Positions 24,601-32,518 of a stretch of 45,695 bases of DNA are shown here, in pieces. The position numbers were made by a program, and so were the translations under genes. Numbering within the stretch: position 1 is the stretch's first letter; each line of letters opens with the position of its first letter. This stretch comes from Streptomyces sp. DH41 (lineage in GTDB: Bacteria; Actinomycetota; Actinomycetes; Streptomycetales; Streptomycetaceae). Below the pieces are notes generated by a model. It was not told the origin of the DNA. It ran no database searches and saw nothing but the letters and a program-made list of their open reading frames with translations. Where the stretch lies: positions 1-45,695 of the forward strand of contig NZ_JARVKY010000039.1 of the NCBI RefSeq assembly GCF_029813785.1. The letters run 5' to 3'.

Positions 24601-27600
24601 AGGGAACAGCGGTTCAGGGAGGCGGTGGACGACCTCTTCTCCGGCGCCGTGCCGGAGCCGGAGGAGCCTGCCTCGCCCGAGGAGACGGCACCGCTCCAGG
24701 AACTGGTCGACCTGTTCGGCGACCGGGTGTCGGTCACGCACATCGGCGGCCCGCAGCCCCCGGCGGAGTCTGCCACCGAGGCGCCCGCCGGTGAGCCGGA
24801 CACCCCTGCCCCGCAGCCGGAGCAGCAGCAGCCGGAGCCGGAGCAGCACACCGGCCCCTCGCCGGCCATGGCCCGGTGCGCGGCCGTCCTGCGGTACTAC
24901 GAGCCGCTGTTGCAGCGCCACAAGCTGTCCGGCCGCGACGTGGTCGCCTACATCGACCGGCCCGGCGTCGGGTTCTCCTACGACCCGGACAACCCGCTGC
25001 CCGAGCTGATCCACCAGATCGGCAAGGTCGCCGAACGCGTCGGCGGGTCCTACCGCGTCAGCTACAACGAGTGGGTCAACTACCAGGTCGGCGAGCGCCG
25101 TCAGCAGCAGAGCGACGATCTGACAAACCTGAACCTGGACCTGCTCACCCTGTACCAGGGGGAGACCGACCCCCTGTTCATGGTCGACCTGGAGGCGATC
25201 CTCGCCGCCCCGCCCGGAACCGTCATCGAGCTGCCGTCCGAGGCGCAGATCGAGGCGGAAGAGGCGGCCGCCGCCCGTATCGTGATCGACCACGACGCGG
25301 AGGGCACCGAGGTCCGCAACACCCCGCGCGGCGGGGACCAGCGCATCCGGGACGCGCTGAACGACCTGAACTTCCAGTGGTCGCGCCGTCAGCAGAAGTG
25401 GTACCAGCGCCGCGCCACCCCCTTCGAGGACCGCGACACGGCCGTACGCGGCCTGCGCGCCGCCTTCGAGCGGCTGGGCGTCGTCTACACCTACAACGGC
25501 CCCGACCAGCACGACACAGAAGAGACCACTGAGGCCGCCCCGCAGGAGACCGAGGCCCCGACCGGGCCGGTGCAGACCGAGCCCACTGCGGACGTCTCCG
25601 CCATGCATGACGCGGTCCTCGCGCCCGTCCGCCAGTCCGCCGGGTGGGCCATCATGGCGGTCCTCAGCGAAGACCAGGTGCGCGGACTGGTCAGTGCCGT
25701 CGCAGTCGACGGCCAGCCCGTCAGTACCCAGTCCCGGCGCCTGCCGGGGGACCACGTACGGGAGTGGATCGCCGAGCAGCGGCAGACGCCGACGACAGCC
25801 TTCTACGCCTCCGACAGCAGCGACCTGCCCCCCGCCCTGCGCGCCGCCGGCGACGTGCGCCTGTCGACCCACATCAACGGGCTGACCATCACGCAGGGCG
25901 ACGTGTCTTTCAGGACCCCTTGGGAACACCTCCCTGCCTGGATCGACGCCGCCGTCGCGCACGACACCGCCACCCGCTCCAGTGACCTGCCTGCGTGGCG
26001 CTATGGCCGTCTGGACCACGAGATCCATTTCCGGATCGAGGAGCGCAACGAGTCCGCAGCCCTGGCGCTCCGTGCCCTGGCCATCGCCTTGCGCGAGGCC
26101 GCCCCACCCACCGACGAACAGTTCGCCGAAGCACGGGCCAAGTGCGCTCCGGTGGCTGCGGCCGCCGACGCTGAGCCCGAGCCGGACACGGTCAGCCCTG
26201 AGCCCGCCCCGCCGGCCGCCGCCGAATCGCAGACCGAGCCCGCCGCACCCGGCGACACGGGGGCGCCGGAGAACGAGCCGGAGGACCCGGAGGCCGACGA
26301 CACCGACACCGACACCGTCCCCGCAGCCGAGGACACGGTGGTCGTGCAGACGCCGGACGGGCCCGGCACGGTCATCGGCACCGACGACGGCGACCTGGTG
26401 CTGGTCACCACCCAGTCCGGCACGCGGGTCTGGGAACGCGGTGAGGTGCAGTGGCCCGACGGTTCGGCCCAGCCGGAGAACACCGACCGGGCCGCCAAGG
26501 AGCGGCAGAACGCCGCGGACGCCGCACAGGCCGCGACCTCCGAGGGCATCGAGCTGCGCTACGGCAACGGCAACCGGCTGGTCGACCTGGACACCGAGGC
26601 CGGACACGGCACCGTGGTCGACGCCGACGGCGCGGTGATCGGCTGGGTCCGCGCCCGCACCGGCGACGACGGCCGCCGCTACTGGTGGGCGCAGGATGCA
26701 CGCGGCGGCGCCCCCGATGACATGCCCTACCACGAGTCGCTGCCGCCCACGGCGGGCGTACCGGCGATCCGGGCGGCCGGGAGTATCCGCTCCGAACTGC
26801 ACGCGGTCAAGGAACCGACACACCGCTGGCCCGTCTCTGCCGAGTACGCCGCCCGCGAGGTGCGGCTGACCACGGCGCAGGTCCGGGAGCTGCGTCGCCT
26901 GGTGCTCGATGCCACCTACTCGGACGGCACCCCGATCGAGCCGCCGGAGTGGGTGGCCTCGCACCGCAAGTACGTCCTGACCGCCGGGCAGATGCAGGCC
27001 CTCGGCGACGCGGCGCAGGCCGCCGCCGACGCGTTCCCCGGCGTCACCGCCGAGGAACGGCGCACCGCCCGCGTGCTGCGCAACGCCGCCGAGCGCTTCG
27101 AGTTCGAGGTGTACGACACCGCCCGGTGGCGGGCCACCATTCCGCCGATCGGTGAGACGGACCCCTACGCCGGGCCCTACCAGCCCCGCCCCCGGCCGGA
27201 GACGCCCGAGGCGGTGCAGGAGACGACGGAAGCGCCCGCCCCGGCCCCTGAGCCCGCGCAGACCCAGACGCAGGCCTCCGCCGCCAGCGAGGTGGACCCC
27301 GCGGCCCCGGCGGACACCGGCGCCCCAGTACCGACCGGAGAGCCGGAGGAGGCCGACCCCGCCGACCCGCAGGACGAAGACAGCGCTCAGACGGCACCGG
27401 ACACTCCAGCACCGGACCCCGCGCTCACGGCGGCCGCCGACCCCGGGCCGCCGGCCGACGCAGCACCCGAGGGCGTCGGAGCCGAGGACGAGGAGTCGCA
27501 GCTCGACCTCTTCCCCAGCGAGACCCCGGAGGCCCCGGCGCCGACGCGTCGACCCTCCGGCCGACGGCGCGTCAGCCGGAGGGAGCCCGCCATCCACCCG

Positions 27601-30600
27601 CGCGCCGAGGGCGGCCCGGAGGATGGACGGCTGGGCGTGTACGGGCACGCTGGGCACGGCGAGTGTGACCGGTGCGGCACCCCCGACACCGACCGCTACA
27701 CGATGGTGTGGAGCTGGCACAGGGGCACAGAGGACGGCGGCGCCATGGCCGCCGAGTGCGGGAGCTGTGTCGAGCTGACCACCGGCCTGTCCTACAAGGA
27801 GTACCAGCGCCAGGCCGACGTCGCCGAGGCCCGGCGCGGCGGCCGCCGCATTGTTCCCGTCCCGCACGCACAGGGCGATGTCACCGGCAGCCGCACGGCC
27901 GAGAACGAATGGACCTACGTCCACCAGCCCACCGGCAAGCGTTACCGCCTCGCCGAGGAAACCCCCAGCGGATACCGCGGGTTCGTCCTGCGGGACCTGT
28001 ACGGCATCTCCCAGGGCACGGGCATCTTGACGAGTTCCGGCTACGAACTCGCGGAGCGGGCGGCCCTTGGCCGCACTGCGGAGACCCACCCGACCAGCAG
28101 CGACGACTGGGTGTTCTTCAACTACCGGGACGACGGCGGCAAGCTGACTCTGTACGAGGGCGAGAACATCAGCAGCCGTCAGCCCAACAGCCCGCGCGGG
28201 AGCGGGCCGTTCGAGCACGGCCCGCGCTGGGACGTCACCGTCGGCGGCACCGACTACCAGGTGGAGATGGTCTACCAGCAGGGCCAGCCCGGCGAGGACG
28301 GCCACCGGTTGGAGGTCACCGCCCCGGACGGCACCAGCACCCGCCACGTGCACTGGGACGGTGTGCTGGAGTGGGCACGCGAACGCGTTCGCGTGCCCGA
28401 ACCGGACCGGGCGGCCGTACCACTGGCCGCGCCGCTGGCCGAGGTCGAAGAAGCCCTCACCGCAGCGGAGGGCATCCGCGAAGGCATCCAGCGCCGCAGC
28501 ACCACCACGGCCCTGGTCCAGGCGCGCGAGGCCTGGGAGCGGGCCCGGGCCCAGTACGAGGCCGGTCGGCTCGCCGAAGGGGACGGTCACCTCGCCACGG
28601 CGCGCAGTCACGCGATCCTGGCCCGGTACCGGGAGAGCAGCCACGCCGACTTCCGGCCGCTCATGGACGCCGTGTGCCGGTTCCACGACGCGGTGGACGA
28701 GGTCCTCTACCCGGGCGGAGCTGGCTGGCGGCCGGCGGTGGGCGACTACGTCCGCGCCCGGCACCGTTTCGTGCCCGAATCCGATGGCTTCTGGATGAAG
28801 GTCACCGCGATCGGGGCCGACGGCATTCATGTCGAGTCCGGCTCGACGGGCGATGCCAAGGCCGTCGTGCCGCCCACCGACCTTGGGCCGCACGCTGATC
28901 TGCCCTGGCAGGAACAGCCCTCCCGTGCTCCCGGTGAGCCGAGGGCGTCGGACCAGGAGCGGCGGGACCTCCTTGGCATGCCGCCGCAGCCGGTGCCCGA
29001 ACCTGCCTCCGTGCAGCAGCAGAGCCCGCCCGCCGACCGGGACGAGGAACAACTGGACCTTTTCGCAGCCGCGGCCCCGGAATCACCTGCCGCCCCGGAA
29101 GAAGGGGCACCGGCGGCCGACCCGGTCGACACCACGGCGGCCGACGCCGAGGCGCCACGCGAAGGCAGTCTGGGCCTGGTCGACGGCGAGACCCTGACGT
29201 ACCGAGGCCACTTTGACGGCCGCTACGAGATCACCCTCCCGGGCACCAGCTACCTGCTGTTCCTACCCTCCATCGAGTACCGGCGCACGAAGTTCGCCGT
29301 CGCATCGAATGAGGACCCGGACGCCATGTCCCCGAAGCGGCTGCGCCGGTTCGAGGAGGCGGAGGAGATCATGCCCTGGGTGCGGGCCCACGCCTCCAGG
29401 CAGCAGACCGGTTACGTCTTCCGTGACGGCGCATGGAGTGAGGCCCCGCAGACCGTCGCACCGGAGCCGCTGGCGGACACCGCGGCCGCCGAGGACGAAC
29501 AGCTCCCCCTCCTCGGGACCGGCGAGACTGCTCCCGGCCCGGACACCGCCCCCAGCCCGGACACGGCAGCCGGAGAAGAGGGCCCGGTCGCCCCCGACGC
29601 GTCGCCCGACGAGGAGACCGCGCCGGACGACGCACCCGCGCCGCAGAGCGCAGATGAGGACCCCGACCAGCAAGACCAGGAGGAAGCAGTGGCAGACGAG
29701 CCGGAACCCAGTGTCGTCGCGACGGACGTCCCGGCCGCCGCCCCGACCGTGGAAGACCTCCCGGCTGAAGCCGAGGCGCAGGAGACAGCGGAGCCTGGCG
29801 TGGACGTCGAAGACCCGCCCGCGCCCCGGACCTTCACCGAGACGTTCCCGCTCCCCGCCGACGCCCGCTACCAACTCCGGCTGACCACGGTCGAAGGCGA
29901 GGGCCCCCGCAACGGCGAGCTGCTGTACGGCGAGGCCACCGTCGCTGAAGTGCGTCTGTCCGCCTCCGACCGCTGGCTCGCCCGGCTGACGGTCGACGGC
30001 ATGCCCGCCGACGTCACCGAACTCAACGGCTCACCCATGGATGCCGCACGTCAGGGCGCCGTGATGTTCGCGGTCGTCACCGGGGAGCCCTACGGAGAGC
30101 CGCCGGTCGCCGTCAACGTCCGGGGCACACAGTCACGGGCGGACCGGCTGCGCATCGAACTACGCACCACCGCCGAGCAGCAACTGCGCACCATCACCCT
30201 TGCGGCCGCGCGGGCGAACCCGAATTACCCGCAGAATCCGCAGTTCCAGGCGCTGAGCACCCAACTCAGGCGCCTCGGTGCGGCAGATGTGGAAGACCAC
30301 GGATCGCGGCAGATGGCTGTGAACCTCGCCGCGGTCCAGGAGGCGGTCAATGCCTGGGGAGCCGCGCTGCCGGCGGACCCCGTCGATGAGCGTCAGTTCC
30401 TCGCCTTCCCGCTCATGAACCTGCTGCACGAGACCACACGCATGCAAGGGCGCCTCCAGGCCACCCTGGACGCGATGCTGGCCGACCGTGCCGCAGCCCG
30501 GGAACAAGAGGCCGCAGCCGCAGCGGCCGCCGCACCGGCCGAACCCGACCGCGACGACACTGTGCAGCAGGCCCCCCCGGCGCCGGAGCCCGTTCCGGAC

Positions 30601-31851
30601 CCGGCGGCCGTCGAGACGGCGGAGCCGCTCGAGCCCGCCGATACACCCGGCCCGGAGCCGGTTCCCGAGGCGACCGACCAGCCTGCCCCGCTTCCTGACG
30701 CTCCGGAGGAAACCGAGATGGCCACGCCCGCCCGCCCCGTAACACCCGAGGGCCCGGCGGCCCCCGGCCCGGACGGCGCTGCCGAGCCGGGCGAGGAACA
30801 GCCCCCGGCGGACATCACGCAGCGCGAGGGCCACGTCGAACGGCCCGGGTCCGCCGAGCCCGCGCCGCCCGCCGCAGCAGAGCCGGAGACCGACCTGCCG
30901 CTGTGGACCGGCCCGACGGAGCCCTCTGGGCCGGTGGAGGACCGCCCGCTCGATGTCGTCGCCGACTTCGCGGCCGTCCAAGAGGCGTGGGACGAACATG
31001 TGCCCGCCGACAAGGGCACGGGCGCGGACCTGTTCGCCACCATGGAGGAGGAACTCCAGCGGCTGGAAGCACTGTTTGCCGAAGCCATCTCCAAGCTGAA
31101 CCCGCCCACCGAACCGCAGCCAGTTCCCGAGGCGGCGTCGGCCACCGAGGCACAGCAGCCCGCCACCGTCGCCCCGGCGGCCGCGGAACCTGCCGAGCCG
31201 GAGAAGGCGCCGGACCGTGACCCGCAGCAGTCGGCGGACGAGGTCAACGCGGCGCTGCGGGAGGCCGACACCCACGCGCCTGCACTCCGAGACCTGCCGG
31301 AGTGGCAGCGCATCCAGAGCGTGCGGGGTGCCTTTGGCCACCTGATGCACGTCATGAAGGAGCGGGCGGGCGAGCACTTCGGCAAGCTCATGGCCGACGG
31401 TCGCGTCTCCGACTTCTTGCGCCGGGTCTCGATCGCAGCCTGCGAGAAGGTCGCCGGGCTGGCACAAGCGGCCGCCGACAAGCTGCGCCGCCCCGATGAA
31501 CGCGGCACGGACAAGCGCGAGGCGCTGCCGAGTGCGGAGGCGCTCCTGCGGCTGGGAGATGCGGCCCTCGAGTACCGGGGACCGCGACGTGCGGGTGGCG
31601 GTACTCCGCCCCCGTCCGCGAGCGGCGCGGCGGACCCGGCGGCCATTCCGGCAATGCGGAAGATGGGGGCGGCCCTGGACCGGCCGATGCCCGGAGCCAA
31701 GCGCGGGGTGTCCACGGCTGCCGCCCGCGGCCGGTCCACCACCACGAAGCGAGGGAAGAAGCCCGCCCCCGGCGGCAGCACCGAGCAGGCCGGGCACCTT
31801 CGTCGCGGTGGCGCCGAGCAGCCGCAAGCACGCAAGCCCACCCAGCGCTGA
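18649..31851 (+). CDS. Giant N6-adenine methylase / SNF2 helicase (DarB-like antirestriction protein)
   Basis: About 4,400 residues. The methylase has motif I RVLEPGSGSGNF (19399-19437) and a catalytic motif GNVPFG (about 19603-19620). A superfamily 2 helicase follows: HVVGAGKT (21511-21534), VFLDEAHEY (21994-22020), GTGTNIQDRA (23095 on) and QRDGRIERRG (about 23170-23200). After a coiled coil (to about 24300) come long Pro/Glu/Ala linkers separating small modules, including a KOW-like segment (about 26340-26455), a CxxC..CxxC zinc unit (27664-27770) and a C-terminal helical region. Methylase-helicase giants of this kind include DarB of phage P1, which protects DNA from restriction. ATG 18649 has a GGGGGAG ribosome site, but the conserved part starts near 18990 and no ordinary start lies there, so the N-terminus is unsure. 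The frame is open without interruption. Confidence 0.85.
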   Translation: MSIEGVEPPLHEDEGNRSDAAQQARADGSGVLGDVPAAGPGVAGEPGAAGGVLPGAGPAGDGEDRADDDRTPPEAADGAARGGPAGDPVAGAGAGVRGGDLAGEGAGDGAPGDVAPPRFRPEGQRDLAPAGQGERARANLAALETLRVLEREQRAATEEEQRTLARWSGWGALPVIFNPRPARAAFDADEPYERAVARWDAVSDLREQIRELLSEDEWAAARHNTINAHYTDADLVRSIWGAVRGLGFTGGRVLEPGSGSGNFIGFAPILTSTPVQMTGVEVEPTTAAIARHLYPDAEIITSGLEEVPLADGGFDGVVGNVPFGRYKRFDKVHNADLSLSIHDHFVLKSLYATRPGGVVALITSRYTMDAEKSDARERMYQLGDLVGAVRLPARAHAAAAGTDVVTDVLFLRRRMPGEEPGDKTWLTSRKRVLPGHDDELAVNSYFDAHPEYVLGELRAGSREWGPEVTVVGRTDQAPAESLAAAAAAIAVEARAAGLTAAADQRTEPVQTIVTGGTEGALGLDAEGNPTIIDGGRPVPLEIHPDQRDQLVQLIRLKGLTLKLYETEADTPEPGETPQLAALRAELRVAWRDYRKKHPPLTKPRQHYVFTPPEAREQAKAQGLKEVPAAWKQRTAFAWIDDDPDASLLFGLEEWDDRTGKGTEQKVLLTRVLEPRILPARANSHEDAIALAMEYDGGHLDMSRVASLLGLDEESAAAQCADAGLAYRDPLQDDAWEPRHRYLSGNVRTKLAAARERAAEDPTFQGNVSALERVQPADLAPSEIKAKIGAPWIPVETYNDFLAHLGFEDASVLHAGGTVWEVRGAKNGDLARTEWGTSSRPTQDLFSALLRQADSTIQVTYRDNEGRTYVDKAATDEAQEKARLIAEAFEDWVWADETRAANLAKIYNEQFNNLVLPEYSGSALTLPGLISRWTMKEHQNAAIRRIVNEPTALLAHVVGAGKTATMAAGAMELRRTGLAKKPCLIVPNHMLKQWSRDFRQLYPNAKILAITASDLNKKRRAKFMGRIAGGDWDAVILTHEAFNRVPLRPDTQRNYLDHEMQSLRDQLDVAAQAGMHRNTVKQIEESLANAEAKLQQQIESMGDDNGVYLEDTGVDYVFLDEAHEYKNLRTVSAIPGAAIQGSAKATKLHMVLDYLRTTNESDRVATLATGTPIANSVTEAYVLKRYLAPQILEEMGLDAFDNWAATFGEVVSQLEPDPKGDGYKYKARFSRFFNVPELMSAYRVFADVQMAEDLDLPTPPVLENEDGQRGETVLIPPTPAQRQFIKELPHKPWVRKPGGVLKALGEGLRASVDLDLVDATEALRNLGLSITADQISSEDPAGGGRVLDMEKVADLADAAAVDMRSLGGSKEMGSKIPYAAEKIAEIWQETKDIVYPVSGDDPTPQELPGGLQLVFLDEGTPGSTAKHAADLYADLRDELVQRGMPRESIRFIHEAATDRKKEKLFADCRSGRVRVLVGSTQKMGTGTNIQDRAVALHHLSYPWRPADMAQRDGRIERRGNLNAPWIENTPDHVRILYYITERTFDEFRLTTLARKARFIGQIQRKDFSAREIEDIGADAINLGMLSALASGDPAILQLAEATAERARLQGLARSWDRQQDTRTQQLGDIDDFLARADTALEGMRAAAPNRRPTTGDDFAMTVGDATYRSRDAAANALGAKMVAVAQDQSLRPGERVPVGTFGGQDFHAEVAYGASGRRQMRLRFAWGYVVPLGQREDRAQWQASSVTQSNGRGAIQSLEHFLNHLDDDLTKLEQSAESLRARREEIVSNLRPKDENPYRIQARSKEREEKALGKLVVANEKEAALAERVERAASVNEDAAEEVNEELEALREHIAKLRKTIADEHEIQARARGLTQDENRSDDAPNPDAPTPAEKAAAEAFAQDMADAFFPEDSAQRPTASPSAGGAEPGQEDPPAEAQDQSGPDAGPGQSAPEPAGSGDLEAEPSPGPVTPEAAGDDAADDEQDREQRFREAVDDLFSGAVPEPEEPASPEETAPLQELVDLFGDRVSVTHIGGPQPPAESATEAPAGEPDTPAPQPEQQQPEPEQHTGPSPAMARCAAVLRYYEPLLQRHKLSGRDVVAYIDRPGVGFSYDPDNPLPELIHQIGKVAERVGGSYRVSYNEWVNYQVGERRQQQSDDLTNLNLDLLTLYQGETDPLFMVDLEAILAAPPGTVIELPSEAQIEAEEAAAARIVIDHDAEGTEVRNTPRGGDQRIRDALNDLNFQWSRRQQKWYQRRATPFEDRDTAVRGLRAAFERLGVVYTYNGPDQHDTEETTEAAPQETEAPTGPVQTEPTADVSAMHDAVLAPVRQSAGWAIMAVLSEDQVRGLVSAVAVDGQPVSTQSRRLPGDHVREWIAEQRQTPTTAFYASDSSDLPPALRAAGDVRLSTHINGLTITQGDVSFRTPWEHLPAWIDAAVAHDTATRSSDLPAWRYGRLDHEIHFRIEERNESAALALRALAIALREAAPPTDEQFAEARAKCAPVAAAADAEPEPDTVSPEPAPPAAAESQTEPAAPGDTGAPENEPEDPEADDTDTDTVPAAEDTVVVQTPDGPGTVIGTDDGDLVLVTTQSGTRVWERGEVQWPDGSAQPENTDRAAKERQNAADAAQAATSEGIELRYGNGNRLVDLDTEAGHGTVVDADGAVIGWVRARTGDDGRRYWWAQDARGGAPDDMPYHESLPPTAGVPAIRAAGSIRSELHAVKEPTHRWPVSAEYAAREVRLTTAQVRELRRLVLDATYSDGTPIEPPEWVASHRKYVLTAGQMQALGDAAQAAADAFPGVTAEERRTARVLRNAAERFEFEVYDTARWRATIPPIGETDPYAGPYQPRPRPETPEAVQETTEAPAPAPEPAQTQTQASAASEVDPAAPADTGAPVPTGEPEEADPADPQDEDSAQTAPDTPAPDPALTAAADPGPPADAAPEGVGAEDEESQLDLFPSETPEAPAPTRRPSGRRRVSRREPAIHPRAEGGPEDGRLGVYGHAGHGECDRCGTPDTDRYTMVWSWHRGTEDGGAMAAECGSCVELTTGLSYKEYQRQADVAEARRGGRRIVPVPHAQGDVTGSRTAENEWTYVHQPTGKRYRLAEETPSGYRGFVLRDLYGISQGTGILTSSGYELAERAALGRTAETHPTSSDDWVFFNYRDDGGKLTLYEGENISSRQPNSPRGSGPFEHGPRWDVTVGGTDYQVEMVYQQGQPGEDGHRLEVTAPDGTSTRHVHWDGVLEWARERVRVPEPDRAAVPLAAPLAEVEEALTAAEGIREGIQRRSTTTALVQAREAWERARAQYEAGRLAEGDGHLATARSHAILARYRESSHADFRPLMDAVCRFHDAVDEVLYPGGAGWRPAVGDYVRARHRFVPESDGFWMKVTAIGADGIHVESGSTGDAKAVVPPTDLGPHADLPWQEQPSRAPGEPRASDQERRDLLGMPPQPVPEPASVQQQSPPADRDEEQLDLFAAAAPESPAAPEEGAPAADPVDTTAADAEAPREGSLGLVDGETLTYRGHFDGRYEITLPGTSYLLFLPSIEYRRTKFAVASNEDPDAMSPKRLRRFEEAEEIMPWVRAHASRQQTGYVFRDGAWSEAPQTVAPEPLADTAAAEDEQLPLLGTGETAPGPDTAPSPDTAAGEEGPVAPDASPDEETAPDDAPAPQSADEDPDQQDQEEAVADEPEPSVVATDVPAAAPTVEDLPAEAEAQETAEPGVDVEDPPAPRTFTETFPLPADARYQLRLTTVEGEGPRNGELLYGEATVAEVRLSASDRWLARLTVDGMPADVTELNGSPMDAARQGAVMFAVVTGEPYGEPPVAVNVRGTQSRADRLRIELRTTAEQQLRTITLAAARANPNYPQNPQFQALSTQLRRLGAADVEDHGSRQMAVNLAAVQEAVNAWGAALPADPVDERQFLAFPLMNLLHETTRMQGRLQATLDAMLADRAAAREQEAAAAAAAAPAEPDRDDTVQQAPPAPEPVPDPAAVETAEPLEPADTPGPEPVPEATDQPAPLPDAPEETEMATPARPVTPEGPAAPGPDGAAEPGEEQPPADITQREGHVERPGSAEPAPPAAAEPETDLPLWTGPTEPSGPVEDRPLDVVADFAAVQEAWDEHVPADKGTGADLFATMEEELQRLEALFAEAISKLNPPTEPQPVPEAASATEAQQPATVAPAAAEPAEPEKAPDRDPQQSADEVNAALREADTHAPALRDLPEWQRIQSVRGAFGHLMHVMKERAGEHFGKLMADGRVSDFLRRVSIAACEKVAGLAQAAADKLRRPDERGTDKREALPSAEALLRLGDAALEYRGPRRAGGGTPPPSASGAADPAAIPAMRKMGAALDRPMPGAKRGVSTAAARGRSTTTKRGKKPAPGGSTEQAGHLRRGGAEQPQARKPTQR
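18701..18991 (+). CDS. TnpV-like small protein, nested in the start of the giant ORF
   Basis: A 96-residue helical protein (TAREYWETYRPQALESLGN, ATRSQAQELVYAEEIWLEKE). The style matches TnpV-type proteins that often sit beside large methylase-helicase genes on mobile elements, where the end pattern is also R-A-x-E-I-V/L-x-x-E-x-I. The GTG at 18701 has GAGGGGAA upstream. Nearly all third positions in this frame are G or C, whereas the overlapping giant frame has many A/T third bases here, so this is the truly coding frame from 18701 to 18991. Its stop TAG lies where the conserved part of the giant protein begins. Confidence 0.7.
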   Translation: MTQLSRHGQTAREYWETYRPQALESLGNPEQQAAFFQELDLRVTEKIGQTTTELLRKLPMEQRAAARRATRSQAQELVYAEEIWLEKEPGTEHREM

Positions 31852-31859
31852 CCGTTCCA

Positions 31860-31892
31860 GCCGGAGCCCGGGCACAGAGCCCGGGCTCCGGC
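31860..31892. terminator. Terminator hairpin after the giant gene
   Basis: Fourteen-base perfect arms GCCGGAGCCCGGGC (31860-31873) and its complement (31879-31892) around an ACAGA loop, nine bases past the stop codon. Confidence 0.75.
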
Positions 31893-31911
31893 CCGGCCTC
31901 GTGAAGTGGTC

Positions 31912-31925
31912 TATCTGGCCAGATA
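31912..31925. promoter_or_regulatory. Perfect palindrome TATCTGGCCAGATA
   Basis: A 14-bp perfect palindrome between the giant gene and the secreted SH3-like gene. Its half-site CCAGATAA also occurs at 18411-18418 before the putative DNA-binding gene. It is a likely operator. Confidence 0.45.
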
Positions 31926-31997
31926 ACCCGCACGCCCCTACCGGGTGATCGTTGTCTGTGAGGCGTACCTGCTGCGCACGCCTGTAGTTGGGGAAGC

Positions 31998-32318
31998 GTG
32001 ACACGACTGATGATCGCTGCCGTAGCGGCAGCCACTTTTACCGCCACCGCCCTTTTCTCCGGTCCCGTGCCGGCCGCAGCGTCTGGCTGTGGCTACAAGG
32101 CCACGACCACTGTTCACTTCCGCTCCGGTCCCGGCAGCGGTTACGTGTCGCTCGGTCTTCTACGGAAGGGGGACCGGGTGGGTAACCCACAGGAGAAGCG
32201 GGACGGGTGGTGGAAGACGTGGACCATGGACCGCACCGCGTCCGGTATCAAGTCCGGGAAGACGGGATGGGTCAAGGCCAGCTACCTGCGTAAGGCAGTC
32301 TGCATGCAGCTGGACTGA
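31998..32318 (+). CDS. Secreted small SH3-like protein
   Basis: A 106-residue exported protein. Residues 1-28 form a signal peptide ending AAAS. The mature part (CGYKATTTVHFRSGPGSGYVSLG...GDRVG...WWKTW...GWVKASYL) is a bacterial SH3 (SH3b) domain with its RSGPG opening, and two cysteines at the ends could form a disulfide. SH3b domains usually bind cell-wall peptides. The GTG at 31998 follows GGGGAAGC. A second exported protein of similar design is at 40289. Role on the plasmid unknown; it may act at the cell surface during transfer. Confidence 0.75.
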   Translation: MTRLMIAAVAAATFTATALFSGPVPAAASGCGYKATTTVHFRSGPGSGYVSLGLLRKGDRVGNPQEKRDGWWKTWTMDRTASGIKSGKTGWVKASYLRKAVCMQLD

Positions 32319-32518
32319 ACCAGGGGGGGCGGGCTGCCTGGCGGTCCATGGTTCCTGTCTCAAGGCCGTGCAGGGCTCCGGAACGACCCTGGTGTTGCCT
32401 TCGTCAGGTCGTGCGGCGTGAGCCGCGGCCACCGGGTGTGGTGGCGGCTTCGGTGACGTCCCAGCCCTCGTCGAGGCCCTCTGGCTGCCGCCCGGAGCCT
32501 TGTTGGGGCGACCGTCCT

